From: an uncultured Alistipes sp. | GTDB taxonomy: Bacteria > Bacteroidota > Bacteroidia > Bacteroidales > Rikenellaceae | NCBI GenBank assembly: GCA_900769405.1 | Contig: CAAGGL010000008.1 | Location: forward strand, 1 to 64,000 | Reading direction: 5' to 3' | Length of the DNA stretch: 64,000 nucleotides | Shown here: positions 41,453-50,255 of the stretch, in pieces | Layout: each line of letters begins with the position of its first letter | Numbering within the stretch: position 1 is the first letter of the stretch | The notes under the pieces: generated by a model | What the model was told of the DNA's origin: nothing | Seen by the model: only the letters and a program-made list of their open reading frames with translations | The model's database searches: none | Translations under genes and position numbers: made by a program

Positions 41453-42346
41453 CTACTGCTCGTAGCGGTTGTCGCGGTTGTCCATACCCCACATCATCTT
41501 CTCTCTTAACGTATCGTAGAACGATATATTTTGTGGGAGTGCCAAAAAAAAGTTATTTTCTGCCTTTTTCACCTTGAAAGTGGTGCCCTCGCGAACACGG
41601 TAGGCCGTATTATCGAGCGTAACAAAGGCATAGGGCTGACGCGCACGAATTCGGAATGTCACTTCACAACCATCGGGAATGACTATCGGGCGCATTGTGA
41701 GATTATGCGGAGCCAGAGGCGAGATGATCAGACAGGCACACGTCGGAGCCACAACGGGACCACCAACCGACAGCGAATAAGCCGTCGAACCCGTTGGTGT
41801 TGAGAGCAATACGCCATCACCGTGATAGGTTGCGACCATCTGTCCGTCGACGTAGGTTTCGACCGAGATCATATTTGCGCCGTGGCGCTGGATTGCGAAC
41901 TCATTGACGGCGTAGGGCCACTGAATCGGGGTCTGGCTATCGCTCTCGACGTACACCATCGAGCGCTCCTCGATGCGCAGGCGGCCTTCGCGGATATCCT
42001 CAAAAATCTGAGTAATGCCGTCACGACCCGCACCCGTCAAGAAACCCATATGGCCGAGATTGATACCGAGCACGGGAATCGGGCGCCCCGCCAAACGGCG
42101 AATACCGTCCAAAAGTGTTCCGTCACCGCCGACACTGACCATTATCGACTCTTTGGGCTGATTACCAATGCTTTCGCCATACAAACGCGAAGCATCGACG
42201 CTACACACGCCCATACGTTCAAGTTCGCGAGCAAACTCTTCATTTATACACCAATCGAGGCCGCTAATCTCCACTGTATCAATCAACTGACGCAGCAGAA
42301 CAGGGCGCAGTGCCGAATTTGTACGCGAAAAAAGTATGATCTTCAT
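41453..42346 (-). CDS. nadK: NAD kinase
   Basis: 297 residues. Phosphorylates NAD to NADP. GGDGTLLDGIRRLAG near residue 73 is the catalytic GGDGT motif, followed by GINLGHMGFL, NEFAIQRHG and TPTGSTAYSLSVGGP. It shares a palindromic double promoter with pdxJ. Confidence 0.96.
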   Translation of the reverse strand: MKIILFSRTNSALRPVLLRQLIDTVEISGLDWCINEEFARELERMGVCSVDASRLYGESIGNQPKESIMVSVGGDGTLLDGIRRLAGRPIPVLGINLGHMGFLTGAGRDGITQIFEDIREGRLRIEERSMVYVESDSQTPIQWPYAVNEFAIQRHGANMISVETYVDGQMVATYHGDGVLLSTPTGSTAYSLSVGGPVVAPTCACLIISPLAPHNLTMRPIVIPDGCEVTFRIRARQPYAFVTLDNTAYRVREGTTFKVKKAENNFFLALPQNISFYDTLREKMMWGMDNRDNRYEQ

Positions 42347-42369
42347 TACTGAACTTGCAAAATAAGTGG

Positions 42370-42391
42370 TATATTTGTAGATGCAAATATA
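42370..42391. promoter_or_regulatory. Palindromic back-to-back -7 boxes for nadK and pdxJ
   Basis: Plus-strand TATATTTG (42370-42377) and minus-strand TATATTTG (42384-42391, seen as CAAATATA) are separated by only six bases. One serves pdxJ (ATG 42400) and the other nadK (ATG 42346). The two core promoters overlap completely, so the polymerases must exclude each other. Confidence 0.7.
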
Positions 42392-42399
42392 ATAAATTT

Positions 42400-43119
42400 A
42401 TGACAAAGTTAAGCGTAAATATCAATAAGATTGCAGTAATTCGTAATTCTCGTGGCGGAAATATGCCCGATGTGATCGCCGCAGCCCAAAATATCGAGCG
42501 TTTCGGCTCGGAAGGCATCACCGTGCACCCCCGTCCCGACGAGCGACACATACGTTATGCCGATGTTCGCGAGCTGAAACCGATCGTTACCACCGAGCTC
42601 AATGTCGAGGGCAACCCCATTCCGAGTTTTGTCGATTTGGTGTGCGAGGTGCGCCCCGCGCAGGTGACACTCGTGCCCGACGCTGCCGACGCCATCACCT
42701 CGAACGCTGGTTGGGATACGATCAAGAATCGTGAGTTCCTGACCGAGATGTGCGAGCGTTTCCACCGTGAGGGTATTCGCGTTTCGATTTTCGTCGATCC
42801 TGATCCCGAGATGGTTAGCGGAGCAAAGGAGTGCGGTGCCGATCGCGTCGAACTCTACACCGAAGCCTACGCCGCAGGTTACCACACGGATCGCGAGAAG
42901 GCGATCGCGCCCTACGTCGCGGCTGCCGAGCGCGCTCGTGAGGTGGGTCTGGGACTCAACGCCGGTCACGACCTCAATCTGGACAATCTGCGCTACTTCC
43001 TCACCCATATTCCGTGGGTCGATGAGGTGTCGATCGGTCACGCGCTGATCAGCGATGCGCTCTACTTCGGATTGGAGAACACCGTGGCGCTCTACCTGCG
43101 CGAAACTCATTGCAAGTAA
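42400..43119 (+). CDS. pdxJ: Pyridoxine 5'-phosphate synthase
   Basis: 239 residues. Condenses 1-deoxyxylulose-5-phosphate and 3-amino-2-oxopropyl phosphate in vitamin B6 synthesis. NINKIAVIRNSRGGN at the N-terminus, the active-site segment VHPRPDERHI near 45, NVEGNP near 70, and GLNAGHDLN near 190. The ATG at 42400 lies just after its promoter; the in-frame codon at 42355 lies upstream of it and is rejected. Confidence 0.96.
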   Translation: MTKLSVNINKIAVIRNSRGGNMPDVIAAAQNIERFGSEGITVHPRPDERHIRYADVRELKPIVTTELNVEGNPIPSFVDLVCEVRPAQVTLVPDAADAITSNAGWDTIKNREFLTEMCERFHREGIRVSIFVDPDPEMVSGAKECGADRVELYTEAYAAGYHTDREKAIAPYVAAAERAREVGLGLNAGHDLNLDNLRYFLTHIPWVDEVSIGHALISDALYFGLENTVALYLRETHCK

Positions 43120-43149
43120 TTACTAATCAATTTAATATCAAACACATTT

Positions 43150-43803
43150 ATGAAAAGACTTTTCACCCTTATTATGGCGCTCGGTTGCTTCTGCTCGGTA
43201 GAGGCTCAGACCGACTATCACATTCAGAAGGCAACGCTCTACGATCTGCTGCCTATCTCGAAGAAGGACATCGTTTTCCTCGGCAATTCGTTGACTGACG
43301 GTTGCGAGTGGGACGAGCTGTTCGGTATGAAGAACATCAAGAACCGCGGTATCAACGCCGACAACACTGTTCAGATGCAGAAGCGTATCGACCACATCAT
43401 CAAGGGTCAGCCCAAGAAGTTGTTCCTGCTGACCGGCGTTAACGACTTGGCTGACAAGCGTTCACCCGAGGAGACCGCAGCTAACATCGCTAAGATGCTC
43501 GACCGTTTCATCAACGAGAGCCCCCGCACCAAGCTGCACGTACAGACCGTTCTGCCCGTAAACGAGACTTATGCTCGTTTCAAGAGCTACAAGGATCGCG
43601 CATTGGACGAGCCCATCAAGAAGTTGAACGCACTGTTGAAGCAGGTTTGCGAGGAGCGTAACATCGTCTTCATCGACCTCTACTCGCTGATGGTTGGCGA
43701 GGACGGCCGTATGTATCCCGAGCTGACCAACGACGGTCTGCACCTGCTGGGTCCCGGCTACCTGATCTGGAAAGAGGCTATCGAGGAGTACGTTCGTAAA
43801 TAA
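43150..43803 (+). CDS. Secreted SGNH/GDSL-family esterase
   Basis: 217 residues with a signal peptide ending SVEAQ. All SGNH blocks are visible: block I FLGNSLTDG (Ser near 47), block II Gly in NRGINAD, block III TGVND (Asn near 97), and block V DGLHLL (Asp/His near 197-200). The closest family look is PAF-acetylhydrolase/sialate O-acetylesterase-like. Codon use is strongly biased towards one codon per amino acid, suggesting high expression. It follows pdxJ by 30 bp and precedes cca by 17 bp with no -7 box of its own. Confidence 0.88.
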   Translation: MKRLFTLIMALGCFCSVEAQTDYHIQKATLYDLLPISKKDIVFLGNSLTDGCEWDELFGMKNIKNRGINADNTVQMQKRIDHIIKGQPKKLFLLTGVNDLADKRSPEETAANIAKMLDRFINESPRTKLHVQTVLPVNETYARFKSYKDRALDEPIKKLNALLKQVCEERNIVFIDLYSLMVGEDGRMYPELTNDGLHLLGPGYLIWKEAIEEYVRK

Positions 43804-43820
43804 TTGAGTTTCACACAATA

Positions 43821-45236
43821 GTGAACATTACGGACAAACGTCACCCCCTTGCGGCGCGAGTATTCCGCCGCATACAGCGCATCGTCGATGACAAAGGTTT
43901 ACAGGCCTTTGTCATCGGCGGTTTTGTGCGCGATTACTACCTGCGCCGACCCTCGAACGACATCGACGTGGTGGTGATCGGTAGCGGCATCGAGGTTGCT
44001 GAGGCCCTCGGTCGCGAATTGCACACCAAAGTCTCGGTCTTCAAGACCTTCGGAACGGCAATGCTGCGTTGCGACGGCTGGGAGATCGAGTTTGTCGGCG
44101 CGCGCAAAGAGTCGTATAGCCGCGACTCGCGCAAGCCCGTTGTCGAGGAGGGCACGATCGATGACGATCAGCGCCGCCGCGACTTCACAATCAATGCCTT
44201 AGCGTGGTCGCTGAACGATGCGACGTTCGGCGAATTGGTCGATCCGTTCGACGGTATGGGCGATATGGAGCGACTCATCATCCGCACCCCGTGCGACCCC
44301 GATATCACCTTCGATGACGACCCGTTGCGTATGTTGCGTGCGGTGCGTTTTGCCTCGCAGTTGGGATTCGACATCTATCCCGATACGTTCGACGCAATTC
44401 AGCGCAATGCCCACCGAATCGAGATCGTTTCGAAGGAGCGTATCATCACCGAAATCAACAAAATTGTCCTCTCGCCCCGACCCTCAATCGGCTTTGAACT
44501 GCTCGAAATGACGGGTCTGTTGAAGCTCGTTTTTCCCGAGTTGGACGCCCTAAAAGGTGTCGAGCGCCGCGGCTCGCACGCCCACAAGGACAACTTCCGT
44601 CACACGCTACAAGTGCTTGACAATGTGGCGCAACGCTCCGACGACCTATGGTTGCGTTGGGCAGCTCTGTTGCACGACATCGCCAAGCCTGCGACCAAGG
44701 CGTATGACCCAAAAATCGGCTGGACATTCCACGGTCACGAGGTTCTCGGATCGAAGATGGTGCCCTCGATTTTCCGCGCAATGAAACTCCCGCTCAACGA
44801 CCGAATGAAGTTCGTGCAGAAGATGGTCTTCCTACACCTGCGCCCGATCGTTCTGTCGGAGGATCTGGTTACCGATTCGGCTGTGCGACGCCTGCTTTTC
44901 GAGGCGGGTGACGACGTCGAGAGCCTGATGACGCTGTGCGAGGCCGACATCACTTCGGGCATCGAATCGAAGGTTAAGCGTTATCTGAAAAATTTCGAAT
45001 TGGTGCGCCGCAAGATGGCCGACATCGAAGAGAAAGATCGCGTGCGTAACTTCCAGCCGCCAATCACGGGCGAGCTGATTATGAGCACATACGGCATTCC
45101 GCCCTGCCGCGAAATCGGTGATATTAAGACGATTATCAAAGATGCAATACTCGACGGACAGATCCCCAACGAGTATGATGCAGCATACGCTCTGATGGAG
45201 CGTTTGGCCGAGGAGCGCGGACTGAAAAAGGTTTAA
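43821..45236 (+). CDS. cca: CCA tRNA nucleotidyltransferase with HD domain
   Basis: 471 residues. Adds or repairs the CCA end of tRNAs; the three tRNA genes in this window do not encode CCA. Class II nucleotidyltransferase motif GGFVRDYYL near residue 34 with DIDVVV, then RRDFTINALAW and the DDPLRMLRAVRFA motif, and a C-terminal HD domain (HAHKDNFRHTLQV, LLHDIAKP). The HD part may give phosphohydrolase activity as in some bacterial CCA enzymes. Operon with pdxJ and the SGNH gene. Confidence 0.94.
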   Translation: MNITDKRHPLAARVFRRIQRIVDDKGLQAFVIGGFVRDYYLRRPSNDIDVVVIGSGIEVAEALGRELHTKVSVFKTFGTAMLRCDGWEIEFVGARKESYSRDSRKPVVEEGTIDDDQRRRDFTINALAWSLNDATFGELVDPFDGMGDMERLIIRTPCDPDITFDDDPLRMLRAVRFASQLGFDIYPDTFDAIQRNAHRIEIVSKERIITEINKIVLSPRPSIGFELLEMTGLLKLVFPELDALKGVERRGSHAHKDNFRHTLQVLDNVAQRSDDLWLRWAALLHDIAKPATKAYDPKIGWTFHGHEVLGSKMVPSIFRAMKLPLNDRMKFVQKMVFLHLRPIVLSEDLVTDSAVRRLLFEAGDDVESLMTLCEADITSGIESKVKRYLKNFELVRRKMADIEEKDRVRNFQPPITGELIMSTYGIPPCREIGDIKTIIKDAILDGQIPNEYDAAYALMERLAEERGLKKV

Positions 45237-45265
45237 TAGACAACTTCAAAATCCACAAAATACCT

Positions 45266-46195
45266 ATGATTACTCGCTACAAAACCCTTGTAACGCTGCT
45301 GGTTGCTATACTCGGCTCGGCAACGATCGCAATGGCGGGCAACGTGCGCTACGGCTCGAACGGCAAGCTGCGCAAGGAGACGATGCCCGTACCCCATTTG
45401 GCCGATAAACCCGCCGCAACGCTGACGGGTGCTCGATTTATGCACCAAGCCGACACGACCGAATTCTGGGCTCTCGAAGAACTTATTGTCGAGGCTGTTA
45501 CCGACGGACAGGTGCCCGACGCATTGCGCCAATTCCGCAAAATTACATTCACCACGCCCGTGGTCGATTCGGTCGAGATACTGCGCAAGCGACACAAAGT
45601 CGAGATGTGGGTACTGCCCGACTACATCGCCATCGGCACCAACGACGACTTCGTGCGTATGCCTATGGGGCCTCTCGCCGCGCAACGCATCGCCGACGCG
45701 TTCGACTGCTCCCTGCCGACGACGTTCCTCGTCGATCGTATTGCCGAGGCTTCGGAGGGTCACGTCGATATCTTCCCGTTCCGCCCGCTCGGTGGTCGCA
45801 ACTGCCAGCCGATCGTCTTCCAAGACAGCAACAACGCCATTAATGCGCAGTTCAAGGCCTACGGCTACCACTTCGGGCAGCTGATTTCGGGCTTGAAGAA
45901 GGACATCGTGATTACCTATAAGATTATGACCCTCGCGGGCTATGAGCGCAATGTGGCGATCTATGGTTGGCACCACCCCGACGGTCGAGTGCAGCAGCCT
46001 CTCTTCGTGCGTCACGGCAATTTCTACGCCGATTACAGCCACGGCGTGCGACTGATATATAATAAGGTGAAGATCGACGGCGTGGAGTACGACATTCGCG
46101 AGGTGTTGCAGTCGCCCGAGCTCTATCGCCTACTGAGCGACGAGCCTATGCCTCTGACGAAGGCCACCTACGCAGGTAACCCGAAGTGGGACTAA
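45266..46195 (+). CDS. Secreted protein of unknown function
   Basis: 309 residues with a signal peptide ending IAMAG. The mature protein has many aromatic and His residues in the C-terminal half (YGYHFGQL, IYGWHHPDG, HGNFYADYSHGVRL), which look like an enzyme core, but no catalytic motif is recognised. It lies 29 bp after cca with no promoter of its own, so it is probably the last gene of the pdxJ operon. Confidence 0.7.
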   Translation: MITRYKTLVTLLVAILGSATIAMAGNVRYGSNGKLRKETMPVPHLADKPAATLTGARFMHQADTTEFWALEELIVEAVTDGQVPDALRQFRKITFTTPVVDSVEILRKRHKVEMWVLPDYIAIGTNDDFVRMPMGPLAAQRIADAFDCSLPTTFLVDRIAEASEGHVDIFPFRPLGGRNCQPIVFQDSNNAINAQFKAYGYHFGQLISGLKKDIVITYKIMTLAGYERNVAIYGWHHPDGRVQQPLFVRHGNFYADYSHGVRLIYNKVKIDGVEYDIREVLQSPELYRLLSDEPMPLTKATYAGNPKWD

Positions 46196-46239
46196 CCGCC
46201 GTTACGAAGAAAATCGCTCGCCGATATACACAACGAAAA

Positions 46240-46265
46240 AGGGGAAGATCAAATGATCTTCCCCT
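46240..46265 (-). terminator. Bidirectional terminator between pdxJ operon and tRNA-Arg(ACG)
   Basis: 12-bp stem AGGGGAAGATCA/TGATCTTCCCCT. It has TTTTTC after it on the minus strand and a C/T-rich run on the plus strand. Confidence 0.85.
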
Positions 46266-46272
46266 CTTCTTG

Positions 46273-46346
46273 TGACACCAACAGGACTCAAACCTGTAAC
46301 CTTCTGATCCGTAGTCAGATGCTCTATTCAATTAAGCTATGGTGCC
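46273..46346 (-). tRNA. tRNA-Arg (anticodon ACG)
   Basis: 74 nt. Acceptor GGCACCA/TGGTGTC with one G-U pair; anticodon loop CTACGGA closed by TCTGA/TCAGA; T-loop TTTGAGTCC. CCA is not encoded. Confidence 0.95.
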
Positions 46347-46366
46347 AATCCTTTGTTTTGCGAGTG

Positions 46367-46374
46367 CAAAGATA
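46367..46374 (-). promoter_or_regulatory. -7 box of tRNA-Arg(ACG)
   Basis: TATCTTTG on the minus strand, 21 bp before the tRNA 5' end. Confidence 0.6.
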
Positions 46375-46426
46375 GGTCATTTTTTGCGACCCACCAAATA
46401 TTTTGCGAACTTTTTTATAAAAAAAT

Positions 46427-47413
46427 TCAAAATCGTTCATTCAGGGCTTGTGCCAGCTCGGCGATCGACTCGGTTCGAGCCACGATCTTACCTTGTGGTG
46501 AGATCAGATAACTCACTGGCAACGACTCGATTGCAAGGTAACAAACCTCACCGTTAAGCTGAATCCACTCCGACGGCGCGCCCTCAATTGCCGAAAGCCA
46601 CTGTTCGCGGCTATTATCCATCGAAATGCGACAAACCGCCAATTTCGCACCCTCGATCGTGCTGGTCAGCTGAGCCAATTCACGCGCTCGCGCCTGCGAG
46701 TCGGCATTCCACGACGCCCAAAAATCGATCAGTACATATTTATCGGCTTGCAGCTGGCGGCTCACCTCTTCGGGCAGGCTCTCAACCCGACGCCCCACGC
46801 GCGAACACTCATAACGCACCACACGCTCGCGCAACGGCGCCACAGCCTCGGTGCGCTGCACACCCAACGAAAGTCCCTCAAAGAGCTCGCGCGCCTGCTC
46901 AATCGCCACCTCGCGACTCAACTGCTCCGCCAGCCAACCGCCATACAGATTTGCACGATTAGCCTCGATATAGGCGCGAGCGAGCGAGTCGTAACCACGC
47001 TCGAAAGCCTCGGAATATTCGCCCTCGGGGCAGCTCCACACGAGCGAATCGACCTCAGCACGCATCGCCGTACGGGCGTCATTTGCCGCTGTTCCCGTCG
47101 CGCTACCCTGCTCGACAACGATCTGCCCGCGCTCGACGAAGAGCGTCGAGCAGTAGCTCACCTCCTCCGTACCGAGCTCCACAACCATCGGGCGCAGAGC
47201 CTTGCCTCGGATCTCGAAACGCCCCTCGGCGGTATCGATCTCCAACTTGGCAACCGCCCACCCCGTCGTATCGGGCACCTCGCCCGCCTCCAACGCACCC
47301 TCGATCGCAAAATCGAATCCGCGCTGCGAGAACATACCGCCCCAAAGCGACCACACGATAGCCACTAACGAGATGATTATCACCACTATCGACAAGAATC
47401 TTGTGCGTGTCAT
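46427..47413 (-). CDS. Membrane-anchored thioredoxin-like protein without active-site cysteines
   Basis: 328 residues from the ATG at 47413. N-terminal membrane anchor or uncleaved signal (FLSIVVIIISLVAIVWSLWGG), a DUF4369-like region, a middle helical region, and a C-terminal TlpA-like thioredoxin fold. The active-site stretch reads FWASWNADSQ, where the paralogue at 48145-49176 has FWASWCGPC: both redox cysteines are lost. The cis-proline region (ESLPVSYL) remains. A shared AANDARTA motif confirms the paralogy. The start overlaps the ruvC stop (ATGA). It may keep a structural or binding role, or be decaying. Confidence 0.82.
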   Translation of the reverse strand: MTRTRFLSIVVIIISLVAIVWSLWGGMFSQRGFDFAIEGALEAGEVPDTTGWAVAKLEIDTAEGRFEIRGKALRPMVVELGTEEVSYCSTLFVERGQIVVEQGSATGTAANDARTAMRAEVDSLVWSCPEGEYSEAFERGYDSLARAYIEANRANLYGGWLAEQLSREVAIEQARELFEGLSLGVQRTEAVAPLRERVVRYECSRVGRRVESLPEEVSRQLQADKYVLIDFWASWNADSQARARELAQLTSTIEGAKLAVCRISMDNSREQWLSAIEGAPSEWIQLNGEVCYLAIESLPVSYLISPQGKIVARTESIAELAQALNERF

Positions 47414-48066
47414 TTGATCGGTTTCTTTATGGTGCGACGCGCCGGCGTTTCGCTCTTCAACTCGCGATCGGGATTCTGGCGCAGGAACTGCTCCCACGAA
47501 CTGCTACCTCGCGACGAGGTGGCTTTGAGTTTACCTCCCAGACCCTTTGCGCGCGCCGTGCCCGCCAATGCGTTAATAGTCGAACAGGTTGTAAAATAGT
47601 GACATACAGCCACCGCCATACCGTCTGTGGCGTCCAATCGTTTGGGATCGTAGGTGATGCCGAGCATCGATTGCAGAATTGCCGCCACCTGCTCCTTCGC
47701 CGCCGAGCCACGACCCGTGATCGACTGCTTAATTCGCGTGGGGGCATACTCCGCAACGGGCAGACCGCGACTCAATGCCGCCGCCATTGCCACGCCCTGC
47801 GCACGTCCCAATTTGAGCATACTCTGCACATTCTCACCGAAGAAGGGCGACTCCAAGGCCACCTCATCGGGCTGATACTCATCGATCAACGCTCCGACGC
47901 GCTTGAAAATATAGGCGAGTTTGTCGTACGGATCAGTCAGCTTATGCAGGTCGATGTCGCCAATCACAACGGCACGCGGCTTACGACCTCCAACTTCGAG
48001 AACGCCGTAACCCGTACGATTCGTACCGGGGTCGATACCCATTATGATCTTCTTCGATTGCTCCAT
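47410..48066 (-). CDS. ruvC: Holliday junction resolvase RuvC
   Basis: 218 residues. Cuts four-way DNA junctions with RuvAB. N-terminal IMGIDPGTNRTGYG carries the first catalytic Asp. The acidic ALESPFFGENVQS near 70 and DATDGMAVAVCHY near 145 complete the active site. The C-terminal ~50 residues are a basic Ser/Lys/Arg-rich tail, longer than in E. coli RuvC. It overlaps the downstream degenerate thioredoxin-like gene by four bases. Confidence 0.94.
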   Translation of the reverse strand: MEQSKKIIMGIDPGTNRTGYGVLEVGGRKPRAVVIGDIDLHKLTDPYDKLAYIFKRVGALIDEYQPDEVALESPFFGENVQSMLKLGRAQGVAMAAALSRGLPVAEYAPTRIKQSITGRGSAAKEQVAAILQSMLGITYDPKRLDATDGMAVAVCHYFTTCSTINALAGTARAKGLGGKLKATSSRGSSSWEQFLRQNPDRELKSETPARRTIKKPIK

Positions 48067-48083
48067 TTTCGACGGTTGAAAAA

Positions 48084-48127
48084 TGCGTCATACGCAACCC
48101 CGACACGCGAGGCAAACGTATGACGCA
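48084..48127 (-). terminator. Terminator of lpxD/tlpA group, containing a ruvC -7-like box
   Basis: Perfect 11-bp stem (48084-48094 with 48117-48127) and a 22-nt loop, followed on the minus strand by TTTTT, 18 bp after the tlpA stop. Confidence 0.75.
48113..48120 (-). promoter_or_regulatory. Possible -7 box of ruvC
   Basis: TACGTTTG on the minus strand fits TAnnTTTG and overlaps the terminator arm. It lies 46 bp before the ruvC ATG. Weak, because no other box was seen. Confidence 0.35.
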
Positions 48128-48144
48128 CTGTGATTTATGCGGGA

Positions 48145-49176
48145 TTACTCACCCAGCAACTCAGCGATCTTGGCCTTAACCTCCTCACCGCGCAGGTTCA
48201 CTGCTACGATGGTACCGTCGGGGCCGATCAGGAAGTTCGAAGGAATGCTGCGAACTGCGTAGTCGGTAGCTGCCTGGTTGTCGAAGTAGTTAACCTCGCT
48301 AACGTGGATCCAGTTCATCTCCTTGCTCTCAACAGCCTTCTTCCAAGCCTCAGCGTCGCGGTCGAACGATACGCCATAGATCTCGAAGCCCTTATCCTTG
48401 TACTCCTTGTAGGTTTCGAGCAGGTAGGGAACCTCGCGCATACAGGGACCGCACCACGATGCCCAGAAGTCGAGCAGAACATACTTGCCCTCGCCAACAA
48501 CCGACGACAGAGCAACTGCCTCACCCTCCATATTGGGCTGAACAACCTCAACGAAGGGCTTACCAACCTCAACATTAGCCTTTGCCTCAGCCAGCTCCTT
48601 CAACTTAACGATCTCCTCGGTGAGCTGCATCTCGGGCGAGAACTTCTCAACCTGCTCCAACATCTCAGCAGCAGTTGCACCATACGACAACTCGCTCAGA
48701 TAGAGCTTCACGCCGAACAGGTTGCCTGCGTTCTGAGCCACACGCTCGCGAATAGTTGCGTAGTACTCCTCCTCCATTGCGGTCTGCTCCTCGGGAGTTG
48801 CTGCGCGGTATGCCTCCATAAACTCGCTACTCCAAGCTACATATGCTGTGCGAGCATCATTTGCGGGAGTACCCGAAACGGTAATCGACTGAGGCTCCTC
48901 GAAAGAACCTGCAACCGCAATCGCGCCCTTCTCTACATAGACAATAGCAAAGGGGTGATCAGTTGCCAAATAGAACTGCGCGGGCTTCTCTGCCTCGCCC
49001 TCGAACTTGAACGCACCTGCAACCATTGCGGTCGAATCAACCGCCTCGCGCTGATCGTTCATCAGATAGATGGTCTGATCCTCCATACCGGCAACCTGAC
49101 CCTCGATCACGTAACCATTATTGCTGCAACCAACTGCCATCACAGCAGCTGCTGCCATTACGATAAGTTTTTTCAT
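48145..49176 (-). CDS. TlpA-like thiol-disulfide lipoprotein with DUF4369-type domain
   Basis: 343 residues. Lipoprotein signal with Cys at residue 17 (AVGC), a DUF4369-like beta domain (20-110), a helical spacer (115-190), and a thioredoxin-fold domain with the active site WASWCGPC near 240 and a cis-proline in RSIPSNF. Such proteins reduce or isomerise disulfides at the Bacteroidota cell surface or periplasm. A paralogue lacking the cysteines lies on the other side of ruvC. It follows lpxD by 26 bp. Confidence 0.9.
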   Translation of the reverse strand: MKKLIVMAAAAVMAVGCSNNGYVIEGQVAGMEDQTIYLMNDQREAVDSTAMVAGAFKFEGEAEKPAQFYLATDHPFAIVYVEKGAIAVAGSFEEPQSITVSGTPANDARTAYVAWSSEFMEAYRAATPEEQTAMEEEYYATIRERVAQNAGNLFGVKLYLSELSYGATAAEMLEQVEKFSPEMQLTEEIVKLKELAEAKANVEVGKPFVEVVQPNMEGEAVALSSVVGEGKYVLLDFWASWCGPCMREVPYLLETYKEYKDKGFEIYGVSFDRDAEAWKKAVESKEMNWIHVSEVNYFDNQAATDYAVRSIPSNFLIGPDGTIVAVNLRGEEVKAKIAELLGE

Positions 49177-49202
49177 AATTTTACGATTTTATTTGAGTTT
49201 AG

Positions 49203-50234
49203 TTATTTCTTCAATTCGGCAACCTCACGCTCCAAGCGCGCTACGGTGCGGCTCAGCTCGGGCAGATTGCGGAAAACGGCATTCGAGCGGTGGAACTTCA
49301 AGCCCGACAACGAAGGAGTACCCATTCGCGTGTCGTTGCTATCGACATTGTTGTCGATACCGCTCTGCGAGCCCGCCTTCACGTTGTCGCCAATGGTCAA
49401 GTGACCTGCAATGCCCACCTGACCACCGAACATACAGTTCTTGCCCACCTTCGTCGAGCCTGCGATACCGACCTGCGCCGCCGCAACGGTATTCTCGCCC
49501 ACCACGACATTGTGGCCGATCTGGATCAGGTTGTCGAGTTTCACGCCGCGACGAATCACGGTCGAACCCATCGTCGCGCGGTCGATACAGGTATTTGCAC
49601 CGATCTCAACGTCGTCCTCGATCACCACGTTACCAATCTGCGGAATCTTGTCGAAGTTACCCGACGCATTGGGTGCAAAGCCGAAACCGTCGGCACCAAT
49701 CACCGCGCCTGCGTGCAGCACCACGTTGTTGCCGATGACGCAACCTTCGTAGATCTTCACGCCCGCATTGATCGTCACGTTGTCGCCAATGCGCACATTA
49801 TCACCAACATAAACGTGCGGATAGATGCGGCAGTTTGCGCCCATCTTCACGCCACTGTCGATCACTGCGAAGTCGCCAACGTAGCAACCCTCGCCCAGCA
49901 CCGCCGTGCTATCGATCGAGGCGCGCTCGCTGATACCCGTCTTGCGGGGCTTGTTCGCCACATAGAATTCGAGCAACTTGGCAAAGCAACCGTAGGCGTC
50001 ATCGACACGAATCATCGTCGTCGGAACGGGCTGCGAGGGCTCGAACGAGCGATTGACAATCACGATCGACGAGGCGGTCGTATAGAGATACTGCTCATAT
50101 TTGGGATTTGCCAGAAACGACAGCGCACCCTCGTGTCCCTCCTCGATCTTGGCGAAGGTATGCACGGCTGCCTGCGGATTTCCGACCACGTCGCCCTGCA
50201 ATACGCCGGCGATCATTTCAGCTGTAAATTGCAT
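49203..50234 (-). CDS. lpxD: UDP-3-O-acylglucosamine N-acyltransferase
   Basis: 343 residues. Third step of lipid A synthesis. N-terminal LpxD domain (1-100), then a left-handed beta-helix of hexapeptide repeats (IGDNVTINAGVKIYEGCVIGNNV and onward). The catalytic-type His is in VLHAGAVIGADGFGF near residue 175, and a short C-terminal helix follows. It lies 21 bp after coaD. Confidence 0.96.
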   Translation of the reverse strand: MQFTAEMIAGVLQGDVVGNPQAAVHTFAKIEEGHEGALSFLANPKYEQYLYTTASSIVIVNRSFEPSQPVPTTMIRVDDAYGCFAKLLEFYVANKPRKTGISERASIDSTAVLGEGCYVGDFAVIDSGVKMGANCRIYPHVYVGDNVRIGDNVTINAGVKIYEGCVIGNNVVLHAGAVIGADGFGFAPNASGNFDKIPQIGNVVIEDDVEIGANTCIDRATMGSTVIRRGVKLDNLIQIGHNVVVGENTVAAAQVGIAGSTKVGKNCMFGGQVGIAGHLTIGDNVKAGSQSGIDNNVDSNDTRMGTPSLSGLKFHRSNAVFRNLPELSRTVARLEREVAELKK

Positions 50235-50255
50235 ATTATCAATATTTTTATTTCT

